From Paracoccus sulfuroxidans (lineage in GTDB: Bacteria > Pseudomonadota > Alphaproteobacteria > Rhodobacterales > Rhodobacteraceae), in the NCBI RefSeq assembly GCF_007830335.1, contig NZ_VLKU01000001.1:124001-188000 (forward strand): DNA of 64,000 bases, read 5' to 3'. The notes under the pieces were generated by a model that did no database searches, was not told the origin of the DNA, and was given only the letters and a program-made list of their open reading frames with translations. Positions 50,057 through 60,250 of this stretch are shown here, piece by piece (the first letter of the stretch is position 1; each line of letters begins with the position of its first letter). Position numbers and translations under genes: made by a program.

Positions 50057-51478
50057 TCAGGTGCGGGAATAGACATCCTCGTAGCGGATGATGTCGTCCT
50101 CGCCCAGATAGGCGCCGGTCTGCACCTCGATCAGGACCATGGGGACCTTGCCGGGGTTCTCCATCCGGTGGACGGCGCCCAGCGGCACATAGATCGACTG
50201 GTTTTCGGTCACCAGCGTCACCGTGTCATCGACCGTCACCCGTGCCGTGCCGCTGACCACGATCCAGTGCTCCGAGCGGTGGAAATGCGATTGCAGCGAG
50301 AGCGCGGCGCCGGGGTTGACGACGATGCGCTTGACCTGGAAACGGTCGGCCAGCGCCAGCGTCTCGAACCAGCCCCAGGGGCGGTGATCGCGCAGGAAGC
50401 TTTCGGCCTGGCGCGCGCCTTTCGCCTTCAGCGCGCTGACGGCCTTGCGGACCTCTTGCGCGCGGTTCATGTCGGCGACCAGCACCGCATCATTCGTGGC
50501 GACGACCATGATGTCCTGAAGACCGATGCCGACGACCTCCATGCCCTCATCCTGCGTGCGCAGCAGCACATTGTCGCAATCAATGGCGGTCGAGCGGGCG
50601 TCGGTCACCGCGCCGCGTTCGGCGGGCGCGCCGTCCTGCGCCTCGCGCCAGACGGCATCCCAGCCACCCAGATCGGACCAATGCCCGGCAAAGCGCACGA
50701 CCGAGAGGTTCGCGGCTTTCTCCAGCACCGCATAGTCGATCGAGAGGTCGGGCAGGCGATCCCAGGGCTCGGGCGCAAGACGCAGGAAGCCCAGATCGCT
50801 GCGGGCCTCAGCCAGCGCGGCCTGCACGGGGGCCAGAAATTCGGGCGCATGGGCCTTGAAGGCGGCGATCATGGTTTCGGCGGAAAAGAGGAAGATCCCC
50901 GCGTTCCAGAGGTAATTGCCGTCCGCGATCATGCGGGCGGCGGTCTGGGCATCGGGCTTTTCGACGAAGCGCCTCAGCGTGACGGGGCCGTCGCCGCCTG
51001 CCTCGGCCTCCATATAGCCATAGCCGGTTTCGGGCCGGGTGGGTTCGATCCCGAAGGTCACGATGCGGCCCTGACGCGCGGCAACCGCACCCTTGCGCAC
51101 GGCGTTCGAGAAGGCCGCGACATCAGGGACGACATGGTCCGAGGGCGCGACCAGCAGAAGTTGCGCGGGGTCGGTTTCGGCAACCTTCAGCGCTGCTGCA
51201 AGAATGGCGGGGGCAGTGTTGCGCCCCGAAGGCTCGATCATGATGGCAGCGGCTTCGATGCCCGCCTGCTCCAGCTGTTCGGCCACGATGAAGCGGAAAT
51301 CGGCGTTGGTCATCACCAGAGGCGCGGCATAATCCTCGCCCGAGAGGCGGCGGGCCGAGGCCTGAAACAGCGTCTCATCCCCGACAAGCGCCGCGAACTG
51401 CTTCGGGAAGCTTTTGCGCGACACCGGCCAAAGACGCGTGCCCGAGCCACCTGCAAGCAATACCGGGGTAATGGTCAT
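50057..51478 (-). CDS. Mannose-1-phosphate guanylyltransferase / mannose-6-phosphate isomerase
   Basis: A 473-residue bifunctional protein of the ManC/CpsB/AlgA type. The N-terminal nucleotidyltransferase shows VLLAGGSGTRLWPVSRKSFPKQF and VEKPDAQTAARM; the C-terminal cupin (about residues 340-470) holds RPWGWFETLALADRFQVKRI, HFHRSEHWIVVSGTA and NQSIYVPLGAVHRMENPG for the isomerase site. Together they give GDP-mannose for surface glycans. The ATG at 51478 follows AGGAGAGACAG and beats an upstream in-frame start at 51505. It lies downstream of ghrA. Confidence 0.92.
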   Translation of the reverse strand: MTITPVLLAGGSGTRLWPVSRKSFPKQFAALVGDETLFQASARRLSGEDYAAPLVMTNADFRFIVAEQLEQAGIEAAAIMIEPSGRNTAPAILAAALKVAETDPAQLLLVAPSDHVVPDVAAFSNAVRKGAVAARQGRIVTFGIEPTRPETGYGYMEAEAGGDGPVTLRRFVEKPDAQTAARMIADGNYLWNAGIFLFSAETMIAAFKAHAPEFLAPVQAALAEARSDLGFLRLAPEPWDRLPDLSIDYAVLEKAANLSVVRFAGHWSDLGGWDAVWREAQDGAPAERGAVTDARSTAIDCDNVLLRTQDEGMEVVGIGLQDIMVVATNDAVLVADMNRAQEVRKAVSALKAKGARQAESFLRDHRPWGWFETLALADRFQVKRIVVNPGAALSLQSHFHRSEHWIVVSGTARVTVDDTVTLVTENQSIYVPLGAVHRMENPGKVPMVLIEVQTGAYLGEDDIIRYEDVYSRT

Positions 51479-51568
51479 CTGTCTCTCCTGCGGGTGGCGC
51501 TGCAAACCCGTGCTGTCAAATCATTGCCGTATCAAAGCGGCATGTTCAAATCTTCCGTGGGGCCGAGG

Positions 51569-52489
51569 TTAATAGCCCCGGCTGCGGTCGACCAGATAAA
51601 GAAGCGGCTCGCCCGCCATGGCGCGGCGCAGGTTCGCTGCTGCCACGGGGGCGGCGGTCACGGTGCGGGTGTCGGCGGCGACATGCGAGGTCACGGTGAT
51701 CTTCGGATGCGACCAGAAGGGATGCGTGGGCGGCAGGGGCTCGGTGCGGAAGACATCCAGCACCGCATGGCCCAGATGGCCCGCGTCCAGCGCCGCGATC
51801 AGATCGGCCTCGACCAGAACCGTGCCACGGCCTGCATTGATCAGGGTCGCGCCTTCGGGCAGTTGCATCAGCCGCTGATGGTTCAGAAGGTCACGCGTCC
51901 GGGCCGTGTCGGGCAGAAGCGAGATCAGGATCTGCGCACGCGCCAGCGCCTGATCCAGCGACGCGCCACCCAGCATGGCGATGCCCTCGACCGGGCGACC
52001 CGATTGCGACCAGCCGGTGACCGCAAAACCGATGCCCGAGAGCATGGTGGCAACAGAGCGCCCCATCTCTCCCATGCCAAGGACGACGACCTGCCGCTCG
52101 GTCGTCAGCGGCGGAACCAGCGCATTGCGCCAGGTGCCGTCCTGCGCGAAGGCGTCCATGCCCAAATGCGCACGCAGGGCCCAGCCTGTGCAATATTCGG
52201 CCATGCCCTGCGCCAGTCCCGGATCGACCATGCGGCAGAGGGGCTGGGTCAGCGTGGGGTTGGTCACGATCCGCTCGACCCCCGCCCAGAGGCTTTGCAC
52301 GACGCGCGCGCGGGTGAAGCGCGAGAAGTCCAGCGTGCTGCCATCCTCGGGGTAGCCCGGCGCATAGATCAGCGCGTCGAAACTGGCGGGATCGCCGTCA
52401 CGCAGAAGCTCCATCTCGGGGCAGGCGGCTTGCAGGGCGGGGGCCCATTCATCCCAGCCCGCAGCGGGCGCGGCATAAAGAACCCGCAT
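51569..52489 (-). CDS. ghrA: Glyoxylate/hydroxypyruvate reductase A
   Basis: A 306-residue D-2-hydroxyacid dehydrogenase reducing glyoxylate or hydroxypyruvate with NADPH. The Rossmann motif VVVLGMGEMGRSVATML, the catalytic Arg in NAGRGTVL, and late acid/base residues in VLDVFRTEPLPPTHPFWSHPKITVTSH are in order; GhrA-type N-terminal SLWAGVERI is present. Its ATG lies one base after the rodA stop (TAG G ATG), so co-translation with the cell-wall genes is likely, an unexpected link. Confidence 0.87.
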   Translation of the reverse strand: MRVLYAAPAAGWDEWAPALQAACPEMELLRDGDPASFDALIYAPGYPEDGSTLDFSRFTRARVVQSLWAGVERIVTNPTLTQPLCRMVDPGLAQGMAEYCTGWALRAHLGMDAFAQDGTWRNALVPPLTTERQVVVLGMGEMGRSVATMLSGIGFAVTGWSQSGRPVEGIAMLGGASLDQALARAQILISLLPDTARTRDLLNHQRLMQLPEGATLINAGRGTVLVEADLIAALDAGHLGHAVLDVFRTEPLPPTHPFWSHPKITVTSHVAADTRTVTAAPVAAANLRRAMAGEPLLYLVDRSRGY

Positions 52490-52490
52490 C

Positions 52491-53630
52491 CTAGCGCGGC
52501 CTGTGGACATGGGCCGATTGCACGATCCCGAATGAAATCAGCAGGATCATCAGCGCGGTCCCTCCATAGCTGACCAGTGGCAAAGGCGAGCCCTTGGCGG
52601 GCAGCATGCCCATCACCATGCCCATGTTGATGGCAAGGTAAAGGAAGAACGTGCCCGCGATGCCAATGGTCATCAGGCTGGCGAAGCGGTCGCGGTTGGT
52701 CAGCGCCGAATGCAGGCAGAAACCCAGGATCAGCGCGTAAAGCGCCAGCAACGAAAAGGCACCGACAAAGCCGAACTCTTCGGCCAGCGAGGTGAAGATG
52801 AAGTCGGTGTGTTTCTCGGGCAGGAAGTTCAGCCGCGACTGCGTGCCCTGCATGAAGCCGCGCCCCGACCAGCCGCCCGAGCCAAGCGCGATCTGCGCCT
52901 GCATGATGTTATAGCCCGCGCCCAGAGGGTCCGAGCCGGGGTCGAGGAAGGTGTCGATGCGGCGGAACTGATACTCATGCAGCAGCTGCCAGTCGGTGCC
53001 GCGGCTTTTCATCACCGCCGTCACCAGCCCGACGACCGCCGCGATCACCGCGCCGAAATACCACAGGCTGACCCCGGCTGCGAACATCACGATGCCGCCC
53101 CCCGCGATCAGCATGATCGAGGTGCCAAGGTCGGGCTGCATCAGCACGAGCCCGGTGGGCAGCATGATCAGCAAGACCGGGATCAGCACCCAAAGCGGGC
53201 GCGAGACCTTCTCGACCGGCAGCCAGTCGTAATAGACGGCCAGCGTCATCACGAAGGCCACCTTGGTCAGCTCGGACGGTTGCAGCCGGATCGGCCCGAT
53301 GTCCAGCCAGCGCTGCGCGCCCATGCCGATGGTGCCCATCGTATCGACAAGGATCAGCAGCAGTACGCAGATCACATAGGCCGCGACCGAAATCGAGCGC
53401 CAGAACCAGATCGGCACGAAGGCAAGGCCGAACATCAGGACCATGCCCACGGCGAAACGCTGCATCTGTGGGCCCGCCCAGCGGTCGATATCGCCGCCCG
53501 AGACCGAATAGAGCATCAGAAAGCCGATGCAGCTGACGGCGGTCACTAGAAAGACAAGCGGCCAGTTCAGATAAAGGATCTTGCGCCAGCCTTGCGGGGT
53601 CTGCGCGACCTGATAGTCAAGATAGCTCAT
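52491..53630 (-). CDS. rodA: Rod-shape-determining peptidoglycan polymerase RodA
   Basis: A 379-residue SEDS-family glycosyltransferase that polymerises lipid II in the elongasome. About ten predicted helices; conserved blocks include QPDLGTSIMLIAGG, LHEYQFRRIDTFLDP, AQIALGSGGWSGRGF and LPEKHTDFIFTSLAEEFGF, with the usual periplasmic Glu/Asp environment. It is preceded by its partner mrdA (4-nt gap) and followed directly by ghrA. Confidence 0.96.
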   Translation of the reverse strand: MSYLDYQVAQTPQGWRKILYLNWPLVFLVTAVSCIGFLMLYSVSGGDIDRWAGPQMQRFAVGMVLMFGLAFVPIWFWRSISVAAYVICVLLLILVDTMGTIGMGAQRWLDIGPIRLQPSELTKVAFVMTLAVYYDWLPVEKVSRPLWVLIPVLLIMLPTGLVLMQPDLGTSIMLIAGGGIVMFAAGVSLWYFGAVIAAVVGLVTAVMKSRGTDWQLLHEYQFRRIDTFLDPGSDPLGAGYNIMQAQIALGSGGWSGRGFMQGTQSRLNFLPEKHTDFIFTSLAEEFGFVGAFSLLALYALILGFCLHSALTNRDRFASLMTIGIAGTFFLYLAINMGMVMGMLPAKGSPLPLVSYGGTALMILLISFGIVQSAHVHRPR

Positions 53631-53634
53631 CTTT

Positions 53635-55581
53635 TCAGGCCCTGGCCCGCGTCGTGCTGTTGCCGGGTTCGGCGATGTGAAGGTTCATCTTGCTGCGCAT
53701 TTCCTCGATGCCGCCGCGCTGGCTGGCGGGGTAGGCGTCAAGCGGCGGCAGGCCCCCGGCCAGCGCGAACAGCAGGATGTCGCGCGCAATCGGGGCGGCA
53801 GCGGTCGAGCCGCCCATGCCGTGCTCGACCACGACCGAAACGGCATAGCGCGGGCTTTCATAGGGGGCGTAGCAGACAAACAGCGCATGGTCGCGCCGGT
53901 TCCAGGGCAGTTGTTCGTTGCGCACGACGCCGCGCGCGCGCTCGGCTGCGGTGATGTTGCGCACCTGCGAGGTGCCCGATTTCCCGGCCATGCGCCATTC
54001 TGGTTTCATGATCTTCGACTTCGCGCCGGTCCCGTGCGAGCCGTTGACCACGTCATCCATGCCGCGCTGCGCAATGGCGAGGTTCGCGGGCGAGATGCCG
54101 AGGCTTTCGAACTCGGGCACCGGCACCGGCTGGCCGTCGATGGCGCGCACCAGACGCGGAATGACCGCCTTGCCGGTCGCCACGCGGGCCGTCATCACCG
54201 CCAGCTGAATGGGCGAGGCCAGCACATAGCCCTGACCGATGCTGGCGTTGATCGTGTCGCCGATCTGCCATTCCTGCTTGTGGCGGGCCCGCTTCCAGGC
54301 GCGGTCGGGCGCAATGCCTTCGGCTACCGCCGAAAGCGGCAGGTCGTGGCGTTCGCCCAGCCCCAGACGGCGGGCCATGGCCGACATCCGCTCGATCCCC
54401 AGCTTCTGGGCCAGCTCGTAATAGAAGACGTCGCAGGACCGCTCGAGGCTTTGTGTGGGCGAGACCGAGCCGTGACCGCCCCGGCTCCAGCAGTGGAAGC
54501 GGCGGCCCGCGACCTGCAGATAGCCCGGGCAGTAGAAATGCGAGCCGCCATTGATCACGCCCGCCTCAAGCCCCGCCAGCAGCGAGACCATCTTGTAGGT
54601 CGAGCCCGGCGGATAGAGCCCCTGCACGGTCTTGTCAGCCAAGGGCCGGTGGTCGTGCTTCATCAGCGCCTGATAATCGGCCGAGGAAATGCCGCGCACG
54701 AACATGTTCGGGTCGAACACCGGCGAGGAGGCGATGGCGACGATATCGCCATTCGTCACGTCGATCACCACGGCGGCGGCACTTTCCTCGCCCAGTCGCT
54801 GGGTCGCGAAATTCTGCAGCGCCGCGTCCAGCGTGGTCTGAACGGTCGCGCCCTGCTGGCCTTCCTGACGGCTGAGTTCGCGCATCTCGCGCCCGGCACT
54901 GTTGACCTCGACCCGGCGGTTCCCGGCCTTGCCGCGCAGGGCCTCTTCCATCTTGGCCTCAAGCCCGACCTTGCCCAGCTGGAACTCGGGCAGGCGCAGG
55001 ACGGGGTCGGGGTTCTCGATCTTCGAGAGGTCATAGTCCGAGACCGGCCCGACATAGCCCAGCACATGCGAGAAATCGCCCGCCCGGGGATAGTTGCGCG
55101 ACAGGCCCGATTCGGGCGTGACACCGGGCAGGGCGGGCGCATTGACCGCAATCGAGGAGAACTCGGCCCAGTCCAGACGGTCCGCGACCAGCACCGGCGT
55201 GACCGCGCTGCGCTTGGCGATGTCCTCCAGAAGCTGGGCGACCTGCATATCGCTCATCGGGATGATGCGGCGCAGCCCGGCGATGACGCGGCTGACGTCG
55301 CCCGCTTCCTCGCGCGTCAGGGTCACGCGGTAATTCTGTTCGTTCCCGGCGATGATGACGCCCGTTCGGTCAAGGATCAGCCCGCGCGCGGGCGGCAGCA
55401 GCCGGATCTTGATCGAGTTGCCATCGGCCAGAAGACGATACTCGTCCTCATGCTCCAGCTGCATGCTGCGCAGCTTGAGCCCCAGCACCCCCAGCACCGA
55501 GGCCTGAATGACGCCCAGCATCAGCCCCCGGCGGGAAATGCCGCGCGCGCTTTCAAGGATTTCCTTCTGAGACCTGCGCAT
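53635..55581 (-). CDS. mrdA: Penicillin-binding protein 2 (elongasome transpeptidase)
   Basis: A 648-residue class B PBP that cross-links peptidoglycan with RodA. An N-terminal membrane anchor (about residues 18-38) precedes the pedestal domain, then the transpeptidase: catalytic Ser in PPGSTYKMVSLLAG, the SCDVFYYEL motif (SxN position), and KSGTSQV near residue 540. It starts 12 nt after mreD and ends 4 nt before rodA, so the whole set is probably one transcript. Confidence 0.95.
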   Translation of the reverse strand: MRRSQKEILESARGISRRGLMLGVIQASVLGVLGLKLRSMQLEHEDEYRLLADGNSIKIRLLPPARGLILDRTGVIIAGNEQNYRVTLTREEAGDVSRVIAGLRRIIPMSDMQVAQLLEDIAKRSAVTPVLVADRLDWAEFSSIAVNAPALPGVTPESGLSRNYPRAGDFSHVLGYVGPVSDYDLSKIENPDPVLRLPEFQLGKVGLEAKMEEALRGKAGNRRVEVNSAGREMRELSRQEGQQGATVQTTLDAALQNFATQRLGEESAAAVVIDVTNGDIVAIASSPVFDPNMFVRGISSADYQALMKHDHRPLADKTVQGLYPPGSTYKMVSLLAGLEAGVINGGSHFYCPGYLQVAGRRFHCWSRGGHGSVSPTQSLERSCDVFYYELAQKLGIERMSAMARRLGLGERHDLPLSAVAEGIAPDRAWKRARHKQEWQIGDTINASIGQGYVLASPIQLAVMTARVATGKAVIPRLVRAIDGQPVPVPEFESLGISPANLAIAQRGMDDVVNGSHGTGAKSKIMKPEWRMAGKSGTSQVRNITAAERARGVVRNEQLPWNRRDHALFVCYAPYESPRYAVSVVVEHGMGGSTAAAPIARDILLFALAGGLPPLDAYPASQRGGIEEMRSKMNLHIAEPGNSTTRARA

Positions 55582-55593
55582 CTTCCCGCAATC

Positions 55594-56118
55594 CTATCTA
55601 TCGCCATCGACCGGCAGGGCACGTTTCACCCCCAGCGGCCAACGGGCCAGCGCCACCACGATCGGATAGGCCGCTGCCGTGGCCAGAAACTGCAGGATCA
55701 TCTGTCCCAGCGGGGGGGCGGGAAGCACGAAGACGATCAGAAGAATCCGGTTTGCCAGCATCAGCATCGCGATCAACAGCGCCACACGTAACCATTCAAT
55801 CACGAACGACAACTCTCGCCAACGGGGCTCACGCACCCGTGCGGCCTCGGTGGCCATGACGACCAGCGCGGTGAAAAGGCCAAGGGGGCGCAGCAGGACG
55901 ATGTCCTCGATGAAAAACAGCGCCGCGATGATCAGCACCGGCACATCATCGGGGCGGCGCAGGACCCAGGCGAAGGTCAGGCACAGCGCCAGATCGGGGC
56001 CGGGCCAGATGATCTGGCCGGGCGACAGCGGAAGAAGCCGCCAGAACAGGAAGATCATCATCAGCACGATATAGATCAGCTGGCCGCGCAGGCGACGGCC
56101 CCGGACCGCCTCAATCAT
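55594..56118 (-). CDS. mreD: Rod-shape-determining protein MreD
   Basis: A 174-residue inner-membrane protein with five or six predicted helices, lying between mreC and mrdA as in conserved elongasome operons. Sequence conservation in MreD is low, so identification rests on topology (hydrophobic runs around residues 12-30, 35-95 and 105-160), size and gene order. Its start overlaps the end of mreC by 8 nt. It bridges MreC to the PBP2-RodA complex. Confidence 0.88.
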   Translation of the reverse strand: MIEAVRGRRLRGQLIYIVLMMIFLFWRLLPLSPGQIIWPGPDLALCLTFAWVLRRPDDVPVLIIAALFFIEDIVLLRPLGLFTALVVMATEAARVREPRWRELSFVIEWLRVALLIAMLMLANRILLIVFVLPAPPLGQMILQFLATAAAYPIVVALARWPLGVKRALPVDGDR

Positions 56119-57055
56119 CGCTGGGCCTGTTGGCGGCTGCGGCCTCTTCGCGGGCGCGGTTCAGCTCTTGCAGATCGGGCAGCGGCGGGCCGATGAACTC
56201 GGCGGGCGGAGGCGGGATCAGCAGGCTCGTGTCGCTCAGTTGTTCAGCCGGGTGGCTGCGCAGGACGCGCAGGAACTCCAGCCGCCCGTAATCCGCCGCC
56301 AGCCGCACGCGCAGACGCCCGTCGCTGGCCTGCGCGACCTGACCGACCAGCAGGCCCGGCGGGAAGACGCCGCCATCGCCCGAGCTGATGACGCGGTCGC
56401 CGGGGCGCACATTTTCGGGGCTTTCGATGAATTCCAGAACGGGCAGGGCGGTGTTGTCGCCGCCCAGAAGCGCCCGCTGACCCGAGGGCTGAATGGTCAC
56501 CGGAATGCGGCTGGAAGGGTCAGTCAACAGCATCACCCGGCTGGTCTGATCGCCCACGCCCGAGATGCGACCCACAAGCCCCAGACCGTCCATCGCCGCC
56601 CAGCCGTCCAGCACACCATCGCGTCCGCCGACGTTCAGCAGCACCGATTGCCGGAAGGCCGTGCCGCTGTCGGTCATCACCACGCCGGAAATGAAGGTCA
56701 GGGCCGGGTCGATACGAACATTGTTCTGCGCCAGAAGCTTGGCGTTTTCCTGTTCAAGCTGAACCGCGGCCTCTTTCCAGCCGGACATCTTCTGCAGCTC
56801 GCGCCGCAGCTCCTGGTTTTGCTCATAAAGGCGGGAATAGGACTGGAAGCCCGCGACCATGCGCGACAGCTTGGTTACCGGCGTCATCACCCATTCGAAG
56901 CTGGGAACAAAACGGTCGATGAACACCGCCCGCATCCGTTCGGCGCGCGGGCTGTCGATCTTCCAGAACAGAAAGACCGCCAGCAGCACAAGCACCAGCA
57001 ACGCGACGAGGATACGGCGAACCGGCGCCGCGAAATCTGGACCCTTGCGCGCCAC
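56111..57055 (-). CDS. mreC: Rod-shape-determining protein MreC
   Basis: A 314-residue bitopic elongasome scaffold. One N-terminal membrane helix (about residues 12-30), a coiled coil (about 60-105, with SRLYEQNQELRRELQKMSGW), then the periplasmic beta-domain with GRDGVLDGWAAMDGLGLVGR and the conserved ISSGDGGVFPPGLLVGQV. The C-terminus is Pro-rich. It lies 9 nt after mreB and overlaps mreD. Confidence 0.94.
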   Translation of the reverse strand: MARKGPDFAAPVRRILVALLVLVLLAVFLFWKIDSPRAERMRAVFIDRFVPSFEWVMTPVTKLSRMVAGFQSYSRLYEQNQELRRELQKMSGWKEAAVQLEQENAKLLAQNNVRIDPALTFISGVVMTDSGTAFRQSVLLNVGGRDGVLDGWAAMDGLGLVGRISGVGDQTSRVMLLTDPSSRIPVTIQPSGQRALLGGDNTALPVLEFIESPENVRPGDRVISSGDGGVFPPGLLVGQVAQASDGRLRVRLAADYGRLEFLRVLRSHPAEQLSDTSLLIPPPPAEFIGPPLPDLQELNRAREEAAAANRPSDD

Positions 57056-57064
57056 GGATGGCTC

Positions 57065-58102
<1,038 letters not shown>

Positions 58103-58184
58103 CTATCCCTTTCGTGCCGGATTTTCCCGGCTTGCCTGTGCCTGCTCACTTCAATGCCCGAGTCACGCGACCGAAGCGCTGCCT

Positions 58185-58213
58185 CGTATATGCGCAGTCT
58201 GTCGTTGTTGAAA
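58185..58213 (-). promoter_or_regulatory. Putative sigma-70 promoter of the mre operon
   Basis: On the minus strand, TTTCAA (58213-58208) and TATACG (58190-58185) with a 17-nt spacer lie about 86 nt upstream of the mreB ATG. The remaining 58100-58392 intergenic sequence shows no other feature I can name. Confidence 0.45.
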
Positions 58214-58392
58214 CCCCTGTTTGCGCGGGCGTCGCATCTTGTGCCGCAGCGATTCGGACCTTGGTGGCAGCCGACCGGGCATCCGGGGCACAGCTTCGCG
58301 CCTATGCGCCCCGACCGAGTTGACGGGGCCGCGCGCGATGCGCATTGATCGGCCCAAGCGAGCCGATATCGGCCGGGTCATGTGAGGGACGC

Positions 58393-59220
58393 ATGGATCG
58401 CATCATCGGCATCTGCCGTTTTTCCTATGTCGGCCGCAGCGATTGGAAGGCCTTTGCGGGCACCAAAGGTCAGGATGAGGCGCTGCTGGCGCGTGTCGCG
58501 GCCGGGCTTTTCCAGCCCGACCGGATGGAGAAGCGCTTCCGCAGCTTTCGCGATGTGACGCTGGCCTCGGTCGCGGCGCAGACCGATCCCGATTTCACCT
58601 TTCTGGTGATCAGTTCGAACCGCATGCCTCAGCCGATGCAGCAGCGCCTGCTGGATCTCTGCGCCGGGGTTGCGCAGGTGAAGGTCGTCTTCGCGGCTGA
58701 ACCCACGCTCGGCGAAGTCCTCGCCCCGATTCTTGAGGAGATAGCGCAGCAGGACGGGCGGCCCCCCATCCAGTTCCGGCTGGATGATGACGACGGCATT
58801 CCGGCCCGTTTCATCCAGCGCCTGCGCGCCCATGCCACGCGGCTTTCGGATCTCGAGCAGTTCGGCATCTGCTTCAATCGCGGCATGATGATCAAGCTGG
58901 AGCCCGGGCGCAAACCCGTGCCGCTCAGCTTCCAGATGCCGTTTCTGGGCGCGGGCTGCGCCGTGCGTCTGGCCAATCCGCGCCTCAGCATCTTCGCCAT
59001 CGGGCATTACCAGATCCCGCGCCGGATGACGGTCATTCAGGACAATGACCAGACCGGCGCGCTGGTGCTGCGGTGGGTCGATTCCGACTCGGTTGAGCTG
59101 GATCTGCAGAACCTGCCCAAGGGCGTCGAGATCCTGCCGGACGCCAAGGCGGGAAAGATGTTCAGCGCGGAATACCCCTGGCTGCATCCCGTCGCCATCG
59201 AGGCGCTGCTGAACGGGTGA
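58393..59220 (+). CDS. Putative rhamnosyltransferase-like glycosyltransferase, paralogue 1
   Basis: A 275-residue protein matching the putative rhamnosyl transferase family (DUF3118-like). MDRIIGICRFSYVGRSDWKAF opens the domain; QTDPDFTFLVISSN and a FRLDDDDGIPARFIQRLRAH motif provide the acidic metal/nucleotide-binding signature of GT-A folds. Donor and acceptor are unknown. The ATG at 58393 follows GAGGGACGC. The next gene is a clear paralogue. No O-antigen or capsule cluster is next to it. Confidence 0.75.
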   Translation: MDRIIGICRFSYVGRSDWKAFAGTKGQDEALLARVAAGLFQPDRMEKRFRSFRDVTLASVAAQTDPDFTFLVISSNRMPQPMQQRLLDLCAGVAQVKVVFAAEPTLGEVLAPILEEIAQQDGRPPIQFRLDDDDGIPARFIQRLRAHATRLSDLEQFGICFNRGMMIKLEPGRKPVPLSFQMPFLGAGCAVRLANPRLSIFAIGHYQIPRRMTVIQDNDQTGALVLRWVDSDSVELDLQNLPKGVEILPDAKAGKMFSAEYPWLHPVAIEALLNG

Positions 59221-59247
59221 TCGTTCGGAATTGAATTAACCCTGCGG

Positions 59248-59277
59248 TTGACCCTTCTGCGTACGCGGAAATAATAC
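59248..59277 (+). promoter_or_regulatory. Putative promoter of the second glycosyltransferase gene
   Basis: TTGACC (59248-59253), 18-nt spacer, TAATAC (59272-59277), 31 nt before the ATG at 59309. Good hexamers for a GC-rich genome; suggests separate transcription from paralogue 1. Confidence 0.5.
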
Positions 59278-59308
59278 CCGCACGGACATCACGCTTTCAG
59301 GGGTAATC

Positions 59309-60202
59309 ATGGCGCGCGAGAAAATCGTGGGATTGTGCAGGTTCTCGTTCCTGGGCCGATGCGACTGGGCGTCCACGCGCGGGCAGGCCGGGAAGGACCC
59401 GGAACTCCTGCAGAAACGGGCCGAGATTCTGTTCGATCCGCGCCGCCTTGCCCGCCGCATGCAGGCGTTCGAGACGCTGTGCCTGCCCTCGATGGCTGCG
59501 CAGACGGATCAGGACTTCAGCTTCCTGATCCTCGTCTCGCCCGAGTTGCCGCTGGAATGGTATCGCCGCCTGCAAGAGGCCTGCAAACCGGTGCCGCAGG
59601 CGCGCATCGTGATGTCGAGCGAGCGCACGCCCTGCGACGCGCTGCGCCCGCATCTGCGCAGCTTCGCGCAAGAGGCCGGGCGCTCGGTCCTGCAGTTCCG
59701 CGTCGATGACGACGATGCGCTCAGCATCCATCATGTCGCCCGGCTGCGCGCCCATGCCCGCCGCTTCGCCGATCTGGAAAGCGTCGCGATCAGCTTTCCG
59801 CTGGGCGTCAGCTTCGGCAGCTACGAGGGCGATCCGGTGACCTTCTGGCGCAGTCAGCAGCCCTTCGTGGGCGCGGGGGCGGCGGTCCGCATGCGCGCGC
59901 CGGGCCGGTCGATCTTTGCCATCGACCATTTCCAGCTGCCCCGGCATTTCGTCAGCGTGACCGACCAGTCGGTATTCGGGCATATGATTCTCAGATGGGA
60001 CGAGGGCAAATCGATTGCCACCATCCGCGCGAAATTCCCGCCCTGGTTCAAGGCGATGAAACCGGCCGCGCTGGAGAAGATCCTCGCCGATGATTTCCCC
60101 TTCCTGATCGGCCGCGACCTTGGCTTCGTGCGCCGCGCGGATGCGCCGAAGCTGGACCTCAGCGGACGCATGCCGCAGCGCGATGAGGATGCGCTGAACT
60201 GA
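59309..60202 (+). CDS. Putative rhamnosyltransferase-like glycosyltransferase, paralogue 2
   Basis: A 297-residue paralogue of the preceding protein: EKIVGLCRFSFLGRCDWA, QTDQDFSFLILVSPE and FRVDDDDALSIHHVARLRAH align with its counterpart motifs, with the same four-Asp signature. The C-terminus is about 20 residues longer (PKLDLSGRMPQRDEDALN). Catalytic role inferred from family only. It has its own promoter-like sequence and converges on leuA across a hairpin. Confidence 0.75.
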   Translation: MAREKIVGLCRFSFLGRCDWASTRGQAGKDPELLQKRAEILFDPRRLARRMQAFETLCLPSMAAQTDQDFSFLILVSPELPLEWYRRLQEACKPVPQARIVMSSERTPCDALRPHLRSFAQEAGRSVLQFRVDDDDALSIHHVARLRAHARRFADLESVAISFPLGVSFGSYEGDPVTFWRSQQPFVGAGAAVRMRAPGRSIFAIDHFQLPRHFVSVTDQSVFGHMILRWDEGKSIATIRAKFPPWFKAMKPAALEKILADDFPFLIGRDLGFVRRADAPKLDLSGRMPQRDEDALN

Positions 60203-60203
60203 A

Positions 60204-60232
60204 AAGGGCCGCCCCAAAGGGACGGCCCGCTT
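60204..60232. terminator. Hairpin between convergent glycosyltransferase and leuA genes
   Basis: GGGCCG-C-CCC-AAA-GGG-A-CGGCCC stem with one mismatch, preceded by AAAA on the plus strand, which gives leuA (minus) a T-run. Most likely a leuA terminator also usable by the plus-strand gene. Confidence 0.65.
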
Positions 60233-60250
60233 AGCTCACTTCTGCAAGGC

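Noticed and set aside
49973..52573. An 866-codon plus-strand frame opposite manC and ghrA.
   Set aside because: Antisense of two conserved enzymes; no domain and biased composition.
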